Source of the DNA: Mimachlamys varia
Lineage: Eukaryota > Mollusca > Bivalvia > Pectinida > Pectinidae
NCBI GenBank assembly: GCA_947623455.1
Contig: OX392528.1
Location: forward strand, 47,882,322 to 47,946,321
Direction of reading: 5' to 3'
Length of the DNA stretch: 64,000 bases
Positions 1-13,300 of this stretch are shown one piece after another. A program made the translations under genes and the position numbers. Numbering within the stretch: position 1 is the first letter of the stretch; each line of letters begins with the position of its first letter. A model generated the notes under the pieces. It was not told the DNA's origin. It worked only from the letters and a program-made list of their open reading frames with translations, and did not search any database.

Positions 1-1144
1 GCAGGAGTGACCTGATATTGACTAACCAGAGGCAGGAGTGACCTGATATTGACTCATCAGAGGCAGGATGGCCTGTTATTGACTCACCAGAGGCAGGAGT
101 GACCTGATATTGACTCACTAGAGGCAGGAGTGACCTGATATTGACTTACCAGAGGTAAGAGTGACCTGATATTGACTCACCAGAGGCAGGAGTGACCTGA
201 TAAATTTGACTCACCAGAGACAGGAGTGATCTTATATTGACTAACCAGAGGCAGGAGTGACATGATATTGACTAACCAGAGGCAGGAGTGATCTGATATT
301 GACTCACTAGAGGTAGGAGTGACCTGATATTGACTTACCAGAGACACGAGTGACCTGATATTGACTCACCTGAGGCAGGAGTGACCTGATATTGACTCAC
401 CAGAGGCAGGAGTGATCTGATATTGACTCACTAGAGGTAGGAGTGACCTGATATTGACTTACCAGAGGCACGAGTGACCTGATATTGACTCACCTGAGGC
501 AGGAGTGACCTCATATTGACTCACCAGAGGCAGGAGTGACCTGATATTGACTAACCAGAGGCAGGAGTGACCTGATATTGACTAACCAGAGGCAGGAGTG
601 ACCTGATATTGACTAACCAGAGGCAGGAGTAATCTGATATTGACTAACCAGAGGTAGGAGTGACCTGATATTGACTAACCAGAGGCAGGAGTAATCTGAT
701 ATTGACTAACCAGAGGCAGGAGTGACCTGATACTGACTCACATGAGACAGGAGTGACTTGATATTGACTCACCAGAGGCAGGAGTGACCTGATATTGACT
801 CACCAGAGGCAGGAGTAATCTGATATTGACTCACTAGAGGCAGGAGTGACCCAATGTTGACTCACCAGAGGCAGGAGTGACCTGATATTGACCCACCAGA
901 GGCAGGAGTGACCTGATATTGACTCACCAGAGGCAGGAGTGACCTGATATTGACTCACCAGAGACAGGAGTGACCTGATATTGACTCACCAGAGACAGGA
1001 GTCATCTGATATTGACTCACCAGAGACAGGAGTGACCTGATATTGACTCATCAGAGACAGGAGTGACCTGATATTGACTCACCAGAGACAGGAGTGACCT
1101 GATATTGACTCACCAGAGACAGGAGTGACCCGATATTGACTCAC
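1..1144. repeat. 31-bp minisatellite seeded by the exon 13 donor junction
   Basis: About 37 copies of a 31-bp unit (plus-strand form GGCAGGAGTGACCTGATATT followed by GACTCACCAGA), cut by the window edge. On the minus strand each unit reads TCACTCCTGCCTCTG then GTGAGTCAATATCAGG. The first 15 bases equal the end of exon 13 and the GT is its splice donor. Copies differ by scattered substitutions. Confidence 0.95.
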
Positions 1145-1340
1145 CAGAGGCAGGAGTGACTTGATACATCTCAACAAGACCAGGACAGTGTCTGCTTTAG
1201 TAAGGGACAGACACTCGAGACATAGGTCCAGTATAGTGGTGGCGGGACGATGTAGAGGTCGTTCAAGGGTCAGGTACAGCAGCTGCAGCTTCCACTGGGA
1301 CGATAGGAACTTGGATGAGAACCGGCCCCACTCCTCACGA
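1145..1340 (-). CDS. TARBP1: TARBP1 exon 13, residues 849-914 (last in window)
   Basis: 196-nt exon (REEWGRFSSKFLSSQWKLQL to VLLRCIKSLLPL) with acceptor CCTATGTTTAG and donor CTCTG|GTGAGT, phase 2 to 0. The split codon AG|T joins exon 12. The following intron begins with the 31-bp array that continues out of the window. Confidence 0.8.
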
Positions 1341-4300
1341 CTAAACATAGGTCAACATGAAATAGTATTGTAATTCTTGTGCAATAAAACTCCACTTACT
1401 CGAACTTGTGGTGACTGTTGAATAATTTGAGGAATAAAATGTTATTCAAGTAATCTGAGGTGGGTTGAATATGTAAGAACTTGGTCAGGACCAAACAAAC
1501 TGTTTGACAAATGAGGGATTTTCGAGTAAACCAGGTTCAAGTAAGTGGGGGTTTTACTGTAATTAGAAGTTTGAACAATTGTATAGCATGTACCTTACGC
1601 TAAGCATACATATTCTAGAATTTTGTGTTGGGAGTGAAATCACCAAATGTGTAAAAATGTTCCAGCATTATCAGAAAGTTTAAATCGATAATCTGCAGAA
1701 GTAACCCAAAGTCTATGAGAATTGTTTTAATTTTGAACATATCAGACTTTTATCAAATTTTAAATAGGAAAATACAGATTTTTTTACACTGTTCACAGAA
1801 AAATATTTTGAATGATGACTTTTGCTAATAACATTGTTCTTCCCATCAGCAGCAGCAGCAGAAGCAATGGAGTTGCTATGGCTCTTACATGTACCCAAAA
1901 TCAAGATTGCTAATCCAGAATTTTATTCTTTTAGAGCTGTGTGAAATTTAGATCCTACTCTTTCACATCAGATGCATGTAACTAATTATTTCCTAACCAG
2001 TACGATTCCATAAATGAATGTGGATGTTTATCATGATCTATCAAAATGAACCCCGACTTAAACTGTTCTAAATTAGGTCTTTTCACTTCGACATTGTACA
2101 TACAGTCAAAAGAATGCAGGTATTGCTTCCATCAACTCATTCTGAGACAAGATTATCTGTTGTTTCTTACATCTCTATACGAGATTTTCTATAAAACTTT
2201 TCGCTATTACTGACCTCTCAACTGCTGATGGTCTTTTGAGTGATACTGTGATGTCTACTTTCTGTGTATACTGGAGGATGTCCTCAATCAGGGCCTGCTG
2301 TTGTGGTGTCAGGCCCTTCAGGGGCACAGTGTAGACGGTGGCCACAGCACCAAGGATGGCTCCAGCCCCTACTAGTCGGATCTGTCCTTCCATACTCACC
2401 TGGGGGGTACACATATGTAGGAATCTTAAGGCAACTGTTTAACTTACTAGTCGGATCTGTCCTTCCATACTCATCTGGGGGGTACACATATGTAGGAATC
2501 TTAAGGCAACTGTTTAACTTTGATCACAATTCATTTAAATGATAGGCTCAGTATCTACCAATCTTATTAAAACCAGATCTGAATTTCACTCCAAACAGTT
2601 AAGGTACACTTCGTCATCCACACTGTACAGTACAGGTACACTTCGTAATCCACTCTGTACAGTTAAGGTACACTTTGTAAAGTAAAGGTACACTTCGTAC
2701 AGTAAAGGTCCACTTTGTAATCAACTTCGTACAGTAAAGGTACACTTCGTAATCCACTCCTTACATTAAAGGTACACTTCGTAATCCACTCCATACAGTA
2801 AAGGTACACTTCATTTCATTAATTCAAAGAAACAAAGTGTACCTGTACTGTTTGAAGTAGAATTCATATCTGGTTTTAATCAGATTGAGTACCTCCCACA
2901 GTCGTTGCAACAACCTAGCTCTAGCTATCCGTACCCGGGTGGCTGGACCTTGGGGCGTGACATAGATTTGCATGGTTAATTTGAATCTAAGAGGGCCTAG
3001 GTGGCAGAAATATTGAATATCAGAGGGCCTAGTAGGCAGTAATATATATATAGACTTATATGTCCATGTAGTATTGGCATAAACTCGTAACCAACCAACC
3101 AACAAGTAATAATCAGAGATCAGACATAAATGTACAGGTAAACTTATGTCTCACCTGAGGTAATGCAGACACTTGTCTGAGGGTCTTTAAACAGCATGTA
3201 ACAAGCTGGTTGATACAGCTCACAGAACTGTTGTCATGGAAACACCTCGTCACCATAGCAACTGCTTTTTCACATAGTTCTATACATGGGAGGTCATTAG
3301 ACTGAAAAGAAATAATATGTACCAAATTTAGTTAGGAAGGTTAAACATTAAAGTCAGTTTCTCAGGATCTAGGTTTAAATTAAGGCATTATATTGTTATT
3401 ATCATTGTACCATTCGACTAAAGTATCATCATTTATAAAGCACCCTGTACAACTTGTAAAATTACTTTAATGCACTTAACAATATATGAAGGATAGCAAA
3501 TTTAGAGTAATATTTATTGAAGGTAACAAGCTGTGATGCAAATGCCCCCATCCCCTGTAACCCTCACATCCCTCCAGTCCCCTGTAACCCTCACCTCCCT
3601 CCAGCCCCCTGTCACTCTCACCTCCCTCCAGCCCCCTGTCACCCTCACTTTCCTCCAGCCTTCTGTCATCCTCACCTCCCTCCAGCCCTCTGTCACCCTA
3701 ACCTCCTCTGTTCCCCTGTAACCCTCACCTCCCTCCAGCCCCCTGTCACCCTCACTTTCCTCCAGCCTTCTGTCATCCTCACCTCCCTCCAGCCCTCTGT
3801 CACCCTCACCTCCTCTGTTCCCCTGTCACCCTCACCTCCCTCCAGCCCTCTGTCACCCTCACCTCCTCTGTTCCCCTGTCACCCTCACCTCCCTCCAGCC
3901 CTCTGTCGACCTCACCTCCTCTGTTCCCCTGTCACCCTCACCTCCCTCCAGCCCCCTGTCACCCTCACCTCCCTCCAGCCCCCTGTCACCTTCACCTCCC
4001 TCAAGCCCCCTGTCACTCTCATCTCCCTCCAGCCCCTGTCACCCTCACCTCCCTCCAGCCCCCTGTCACCCTCACCTCCCTCAAGCCCCCTGTCACCCTC
4101 ACCTCCCTCAAGCCCCCTGTCACCCTCATCTCCCTCCAGCCCCCTTTCACCCTCACCTCCCTCCAGCCCCCTGTCACCCTCACCTCCCTCCAGCACCCTG
4201 TCACCCTCACCTCCTTCCAGCCCTCTGTCACCCTCACCTCCTCTGTTCCCCTGTCACCCTCATCTCCCTCCAGCCCCCTTTCACCCTCACCTCCCTCCAG

Positions 4301-7300
4301 CCCCCTGTCACCTTCACCTCCCTCCAGCCCTCTGTCACCCTCACCTCCCTCCAGCACCCTGTCACCCTCACCTCCTTCCAGCCCTCTGTCACCCTCACCT
4401 CCTCTGTTCCCCTGTCACCCTCACCTCCCCCCAGCCCACTGTCACCCGCACCCCCCCCCCCATCCAGCCCCCTGTCACTCTCACCTCCCTCCAGCCCCCT
4501 GTCACCCTCACCTCCCTCCAGCCCTCTGTCACCCTCACCTCCCTCCAGAGCCCTGTCACCCTCACCTCCCTCCAGCCCACTGTCACCCTCACCTCCCTCC
4601 AGCCCCCTGTCACCCTCACCTCCCTCCAGCCCTCTGTCACCCTCACCTCCCTCCAGAGCCCTGTCACCCTCACCTCCTCCCAGCCCCCTGTCACCCTCAC
4701 CTCCCTCCAGCCCACTGTCACCCTCACCTCCCTCCAGCCCCCTGTCACCCTCACCTCCCTCCAGCCCCCTGTCACCCTCACCTCCCTCCAGAGCCCTGTC
4801 ACCGTCACCTCCCTCCAGCCCCCTGTCACCCTCACCTCCCTCCAGCCCACTGTCACCCTCACCTCCCCCCAGCCCCCTGTCACCCTCACCTTCCCTCCAG
4901 CCCACTGTCACCCTCACCTCCCTCCAGCCCTTTGTCACCCTCACCTCCCTCCAGAGCCCTGTTACCCTCACCTCCCTCCAGCCCCCTGTCACCCTCACCT
5001 CCCTCCAGCCCCCTGTCACCCTCACCTCCCTCCAGCCCCCTGTCACCCTCACCTCCCTCCAGCCCTCTGTCACCCTCACCTCCCTCCAGAGCCCTGTCAC
5101 CCTGACCTCCCTCCAGCCCCCTGTCACCCTCACCTCCCTCCAGCCCACTGTCACCCTCACCTCCCCCCAGCCCCCTGTCACCCTCACCTCCCTTCAGCCC
5201 CCTGTCACCCTCACCTCCCTCCAGCCCACTGTCACCCGCCCCCCCACCCCGTCCAGCCCCCTGTCACTCTCACCTCCCTCCAGCCCCCTGTCACCCTCAC
5301 CTCCCTCCAGCCCACTGTCACCCTCACCTCCCTCCAGCCCCCTGCAATCATCTGCTGTACAAACAATAGTAGCTCCGCACGGCAGCTTGCCATTCCCTCC
5401 TGAACAATTCTGTACAACTCATCAGTGTCATCTGTAACAGTCAAACCAGAACAAAACTACATTATAACATAAAAGTTTCAACAGACACAAGGGAGACCCA
5501 AGAGCACCTGGCATCAGACTATGGAAGCTCGGGACCCTACATCATACCTGGGGGAGCGTTTAGACCCTGGCCAAGAACAGACAGCAGTGGCGCTCCTTTG
5601 TAGCTACCCTACATGCGAACCGGCATTAATGGCATTAGTGAGTAATAAATTATTAGGAAATGTAAATAATTAACTCAATTAGTTTGCTTATATTTTACAT
5701 CCAACTAACAGCTATAGCTAATGAAGGACGTGCCTGGTTTTGGTGGTGGAGGAGAGCAGGGAAAATAGCAGGAGCTTCCTTTAGAAAATCCTGAGAAGGC
5801 CATGAACCTGCGACCCGGAGGTGGAGGACAAGTTGTAGCAAATTAAAATGTTTATTTTAAGACACCTTAACCACTTGGGCACCACAGCCATATACAGTAT
5901 TTTTGTATCACAAAATGAAATCCAGTTGAAATATATTTAAGATGTATTTTCTTCAAATAACACAGCCCTAAATTGGGCTCTTTAACATATCAATATCCTT
6001 ACAAGTTAACAACCTAGTCATAAAGACTATCTATATCAATAAAACAAATCTTTCGAGTTCCTCCATAAGTGTTTTTAAGAATTTTCTATACAAACCTCCC
6101 AACTGTTTAATATACCTGCAATCTAGAAGCTAGGTTACCTGTCTTTAAAGACTTCTCATCTTAACTGACCACTTGTGCATTGTCTGCTGTGATTATTTTA
6201 TGGACAGGGTTGGCTTTAACTTACCTGTAAGTGTACCAAGTTCTGACACAAAACACAGCAACAGTTCTATGGCCCTCTCAGCTTTGTGTGCTGGCAGGTA
6301 GGGTCGGCTGTTTACTGTGTTCACAATATCTGTCAACTCTCCCAGAATCCCAGATAAAGATGGCTGAGGTCTGTTGACATCGGCTACCAACGGCAACAGT
6401 TTTGCATCGACAGCCAAGAAAGTGAAGCGTACAATCTGTACAGCCTCCAGCTCAGCCCAAAGGAACTTTGAACCTACAGGAGGAAAACAGTATTGGATGA
6501 ATATGATTAAGACTTGGTTTGGATTCTGACACAAGATGTCCTGGACACTGGCAGCGGACACAAACATACAGCTTCACCTGAGTACTGTCCAAACACTAAA
6601 TTTACCTATCATTATATAACTACAGAAAGTGCGTGAGTTGGTGCAGACCCATCCTCGACATCCAGGTGTTACGATCACCTACGCTCTCTACGCCCCTCGA
6701 ATATGTCATGGCAAAACTGAAGGATCCGTGTGCGCCACCTTGTTGATGAGATGAGAAGACTAGTTTGGTCTTTTGATGTACATTAAAGAATCTTGCAGTC
6801 ACATAACGGTTAAAATTGAGTCAGGTGTCACTCCTTCGTAATCTTCAAAGGACAGGTATCAGCATAACGACAGTCAGTTTATTTAACCAGAGTCCAATCA
6901 CACAGCAATCTTCATGCCTTTGCCATGATATATTTTAGGGACGTACAGAGAGCGTAAATGAACGAAACCCCTGGATATCGAGGATGGTGTAGACCTTTCA
7001 ACATGTCACCATTCCTCCTTACATGTAATACCCGGTATTATGCAATTGAACATATCATTACTACTTTTCTACTTTTTATCAATGCCCGAGTGTTGGGTAT
7101 AGTATCTTTCCCCGTAAAATGATTGTACCTTCAGTTACTTGAACAAAGGCTGTTGTCTCTTGATGCAGGTATTTCTGGATGTCAGAACATGTCCAATTCT
7201 CAGTATCAGCTCCACAAAGTTTCTCAATTTGATTGACAACTTTTTTCCATAGGGTTGTTCCTCTTTGCAGACTCTCGCTCATGGAAAACACAGCTAATAT

Positions 7301-10300
7301 GGCGGCCAACTCCTTAGGCAGTACACTTCTCTGAAAAGGACATAAACCTGTTTACGACAATAACAAACACAACTGATAACCCAGTCAGAATGCAGAAAAT
7401 TATTTTGCAGACCTTATTTCTATTTAGAGTGATAATGACATGCTTTTTATTTTATTGAAAATTACAGACATATATGTAGATGTGTGTCAAATTTTTTTCT
7501 ATGAAAGAATGACAAGTTTGAAGGGGTAGAATCGAAGGCCACTGCCAAATTGGATAGTTGGAATTGTTTCCCTTGGTACATTCACAAGGTGTACTATGTG
7601 GCAGATGATAACTGTTCATAATGGCAGGGTTATTGCCCCTTTGTAGCTTCAAGCTACAGGGAATTTCCCTTAAGCTCAGTGGTAGAGGCCTACCTGTGTT
7701 TGATTCCTAGTGTGCTCTTCTCTTTCCAGTTCTATATTATATATATTTATTATTGACTTACCGTGTCAACTAAGTTAACCAACGCCTCGGCAAAATAACA
7801 CTGGGCAGCCCCACGGATATAACTGTTTATTGAGTAAAGGTTAGCAATCATAGTCTTCCTGAAATCAGAGTGTTGATAATGATTACACGTATAGTAGAAT
7901 ACAGGGCGGTCAGTTGTTGCAGTGGGTAGCACATTCACACTTCACAAAGGTGGCCATCCAGTCCAACAAGAGTGAATAATACAATTTGAAATAATTCCAT
8001 AATTGATGTAAAATATTTTAAAGTTATATATAAAGGTTAAATTCAAAAATTCATAGAGACTTTATATTTTAAGTAATGGAAAATTAATGCTAATATATAG
8101 AAAAGAATATAAAGGAACTACAATTGACGCAATCAAAATATAGCTCAATATTTTTTAGTATGAAAGGGCTAAAATAGGACTACCACTAAAATATGTATAT
8201 TCACAATACTTCTTTTATATGCTTTTTTTCTAGACATCTGTGCCTCATCACCATGACCAATAAATATTCGAAAATTAGACTTTTCCTCAAGGAGCCAACT
8301 TAATTAGGTTGTGATGTCATGAATTATCTGTTATTTGAAGTGTTAGCATTGTCAATTTTTCAATTTCTTAAATAAAGTCACCAGCAAAATAGATACTTTT
8401 CGAAACGCATCAGCCATATATAATTAACTCCGGAGTGGAAATAAGCTATCAAGACTTTATCATATCACCTTGTATTACCTGATATTATATCACCTAAACA
8501 TATATAATGGACTCAACTTAATATCACTCCTGTTAATATCACATTTCTCTTTATATCATGTTTTTTCCCAAGCACCACTTTTCTCTCTATATAATCTATG
8601 TAATTTTATTTGGTTAATATCATGTATTTTGAGGTGAATTCCTCTTAATATCATGTTTTTTGCTTAACCAATCACATAAAATATCCAGAAAATGATGTCA
8701 TTTCCATTGATTTCAGAAACAACTTGTATAAAATGTTGCATAGAAAATAAAAATAACCCCAAAACTGATTTTTAATTGAAATAATGTTATCTATATATTG
8801 AAATATCTTCATATGTACATTAAATAGCTTACTTTTGGTTATATGGAGATTGTAAATGCACTAGATTTAGTGGGGAAAAAAACATGTTTCTCTTAATGTC
8901 ACATTCCTGTTAATATCATGTTTTTGTCTGAAAAATGCAACATGATATAAAGAGGAGTGCACTGTACAAGAAAATGTACCTGATATTGAGAATGACATCT
9001 TTGTCTAGTAGGGGTGATGGAGGGACGTTGGACAGCCCCTTACACAGGAACAGGAAGGGGAGTGGCCCCCACGAACTCCTACTCATGGTGTGCATGACAT
9101 CTCCGAAGAATGACACTGAAATCAACAGAAAGTGTTTACAGGAGAGGAAAAATGGACGGCCAGACCGGTAGGTATTTATGCCAATACTATAATTTGTGTC
9201 TTCATTACTTGAAAAGAAAAACAATTTTTTCAGCATACATTTCGATTTCCCTGAATATTTTATATGCCGGCTCTTAGTACAATGGAAATGACGTATATAC
9301 CTACCTTAATGGGATGAAACTCTTATTTACAAAGGACCCAATAGCTTGATTCCGTCAGGTTTGAATATATTAAAATGATCTTAGGTAAAGTACAATTAAT
9401 TTATTGTAAGGCATTTAAGGTATTTAATCATTTTAAGGTAGGGTATTTCAGGTACCTTGTTTCTCCACTGTTTTCAGTGCTTTCCAACAGTTTGCGAAGA
9501 AGTCTATCAACCCCAGTCCAACATTGGAAGCTGTACCTTGGAGGGCATCTGTAGGTCTGAAGAAGAAGTTCATTTCATTACAGTTACAAATCCATTGTTT
9601 CTGCATAAAAACTTTACACAAAGCAAACCATCAAGTTCATTTTCTCAATAACAGTGAAGACTAAAGGATGTCATTAAACATTTATTTTTTATGTAAGATG
9701 TGCATGGAATACCCCTTATGTTATCGCTTGACCCTTTATAAATAGTAACTATGACCTTGGCCTTGACTATGGATAAGTGTGACCTTGGTCTTGACTTTGG
9801 AACCCTGAATAAAGAGCTCCATGGATACATCTTTTTTTTTTAAAGTTTAAACCTCATAAGAAATCAATTTTATGGAATGAGGGTACTAAATTGGAGGACA
9901 AATTTCTTTATTAGCTATGATGACCTTTGAACCATGAACTCGTTGAAAGTATTAATTTGTTTGACCTTAGTATGTTACTAATCAAATCTGTGGAGGTGTG
10001 AAATTGTTAGAGCAATGATATTGAATCTATATGAGAAACAGTAAGGGACAGGATATTTTCTCTTTCTGATATAATCAAAGAAGTTTCCAAAAAGTGACGG
10101 TCCAAATAACTTATCTTGAGGTCTGACTAATCATAATTCATATTAACTAGGTACATTTCAAATCTGCGCCATTTATTTCAACCATGTACAAAAAAAGTAA
10201 TTCATTCTTTATAAACTGAAACTGAAAACAATGTAAAAAGCGTATATCAACTGGATATCATATGTGAAATGGATTCTACCAAACATCAAAATATAAATAA

Positions 10301-13300
10301 CTTACTTGCTGAAATGCTTACTATCCTGAATGGCTAATAGAAACTCTCCACAAATATACTGCAATAGAAAATATCGCATATTGAATGTCATCAACATAAT
10401 AATACAGAGGAAAAAATTATCAATACTACACGAGCGTGACAAAATACTACCAGCCTGATACTCCTAAAAGTGATACAAATGTAAAATGATGAACATGAAA
10501 TTTCTGAAATGAAGGATGTATTAACCTTTTGCATTTTTCATCACAAAATAAATCATCTTCTTCCGACTTGAAGTTTTTAGTCAGCAGCAGCAGCAGCAAA
10601 GAGGAAGATAAATATTTATACTACATTATACGAAGTTGGAAATTCCATTTGCAAGAATTTTAATCTACTCCAATCATGAAATAATAATTTAAATGAGAAT
10701 TTGAAATTAAATTCAAAGTTTGTTAAAAAATTTGATACCTTTTCTTCTCCCTGGTGAAGGAGGGGACACAACTCCAGGTCTAGAAACAATATAGTTTCTG
10801 CCGCCCATCTCATAATGGTGACACTCTCATGCTTCAGGGCTCGTCTGATCAGGGCAGTCAACCAGGAGGTATGCAAAGGTAGGTCTACAAGAATGGACCA
10901 ATCAGTGATTTAATGGTGTTGTTATTTTTCACATAATGTAAAATCAAATTTGATAGATTATTCTGTAATAGATAGAGTATGATAAAGATAGTGCCCTTGC
11001 TAGGACTCGAACCAGCAACCGTTGGCTCTCCAGCCTGACTTCACTGCGCTAAATGGAAATTCCCTTTAGCTCAAATCAGCAAGAAAACCTAATTAAAACA
11101 TGTATATATCTCTTACAATATTCTGTATTCTTGAAAAAATGAAATTTAACAGTTCGGACTATTGATTAGAACTATATTAGATTCTATAATTTTGGAACAT
11201 TTATACTGTACCTTGGTTTACTGACAAGGCCTTGATCAGATTCTGTATTCTAGGAATATGTATACTATACCTTGGTTTACAGACAAGGCCTTGATCAGAT
11301 TCTGTATTCTAGGAATATTTATACTGTACTTTGGTTTACTGACAAGGCCTTGATCAGATTCTGTATTCTAGGAATATTTATACTGTACCTTGGTTTACTG
11401 ACAAGGCCTTGATCAGATTCTGTATTCTAGGAATATTTATACTGTTCTTTGGTTTACTGACAAGGCCTTGATCAGATTCTGTATTCTAGGAATATTCATA
11501 CTGTACTTTGGTTTACTGATGAGGCCTTGATCAGATTCTGTATTCTATGAATATTTATACTGTACTTTGGTTTACTGATGAGGCCTTGATCAGATTCTGT
11601 ATTCTAGGAATATTTATACTGTTCTTTGGTTTATTGACAAGGCCTTGATCAGATTCTGTATTCTAGGAATATTCATACTGTACCTTGGTTTACTGATGAG
11701 GATTTGTAGATTCTGTTTTCTAGGAATATTAATAATGTACCTGGTTTACTGACAAGGCCTTGATCAGATTCTGCATTCTAGGAATAGTTACTGTACCTTG
11801 GTTAACGGACGAGGCCTTGATCAGATTCTGTATTCTAGGAATATTTAAACTGTACCTTGGTTTACTGACGAGGCCTTGATCAGATTCTGTATTCTAGGAA
11901 TATTTATACTGTACCTTGGTTTACTAACGAGGCCTTGATCAGATTCTGTATTCAAGGAATATTTATACTGTACTTTGGTTTACTGACAAGGCCTTGATCA
12001 GATTCTGTATTCAAGGAATATTTATACTGTACTTTGGTTTACTGACGAGGCCTTGATCAGATTCTGTATTCTAGGAATATTTATACTGTACCTTGGTTTA
12101 CTGACGAGGCCTTGATCAGATTCTGTATTCAAGGAATATTTATACTGTACTTTGGTTTACTGACGAGGCCTTGATCAGATTCTGTATTCTAGAAATATAT
12201 TATATACTCTACCTTGGTTTACTGACAAGGCCTTGATCAGATTCTGTTTTCTAGGAATATTTATAATGTACCTTGTTTACTGACAAGGCCTTGATTAGAT
12301 TCTGCATTCTAGGAATAGTTACTGTACCTTGGTTAACGGATGAGGCCTTGATCAGATTCTGTATTCTAGGAATATTTAAACTCTACCTTGGTTTACTGAT
12401 GAGGCCTTGATCAGATTCTGTATTCAAGGAATATTTATACTGTACTTTGGTTTCCTGACGAGGCCTTGACCAGATTCTGTATTCAAGGAATATTTATACT
12501 GTACATTGGTTTACTGATGAGGCCTTGATCAGATTCTGTATTCAAGGAATATTTATACTGTACTTTGGTTTACTGACGAGGCCTTGATCAGATTCTGTAT
12601 TCTAGAAATATATTATATACTCTACCTTATTTACTGACGAGGCCTTGATCAGATTCTGTTTTCTAGGAATATTTATAATGTACCTTGTTTACTGACAAGG
12701 CCTTGATCAGATTCTGTATTCTAGGAATATTTAAACTGTACCTTGGTTTACTGATGAGGCCTTGATCAGATTCTGTATTCTAGAAATATATTATATACTC
12801 TACCTTGGTTTACTGACGAGGCCTTGATCAGATTCTGTTTTCTAGGAATATTTATAATGTACCTTGTTTACTGATGAGGCCTTGATAAGATTTTGTATTC
12901 TAGGAATATTTACAATATTGTACCATGGTTTACTGACGAGGCCTTGATCAGATTCTATATTCTAGGAATATTTATACTGTACCTTGTTTTAATGACGAGG
13001 CCTTGATCAGATTCTGCATTCTAGGAATATTTATACTGTACTTTGGTTTACTGACAAGGCCTTGATCAGATTCTGTATTCTAGGAATATTTATACTGTAC
13101 TTCGGTTTACTGACAAGGCCTTGATCAGATTCTGTATTCTAGGAATATTTATACTGTTCTTTGGTTTATTGACAAGGCCTTGATCAGATTCTGTATTCTA
13201 GGAATATTCATACTGTACCTTGGTTTACTGATGAGGATTTGATCAGATTCTGTTTTCTAGGAATATTAATAATGTACCTGGTTTACTGACAAGGCCTTGA

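Noticed and set aside
1..1144. Regular 31-bp repeats as a CRISPR array
   Set aside because: Units are contiguous with no unique spacers, and the context is a split eukaryotic gene. The same holds for the other arrays.
2824..3105. Minus-strand open frame with RVRIARARLLQRLWE, a possible extra TARBP1 exon
   Set aside because: Exons 11 and 12 already join in phase 0, and no acceptor I could find gives this segment a phase 0 entry without a stop.
4234..5187. 317-codon minus-strand open frame
   Set aside because: Pure minisatellite translation. Mentioned only as a possible by-product of alternative donors, not as a gene.
3517..5403. 628-codon plus-strand open frame (His/Pro/Leu-rich)
   Set aside because: It is the antisense translation of the 26-bp minisatellite and has no non-repeat domain; the same interval is a TARBP1 intron on the other strand.
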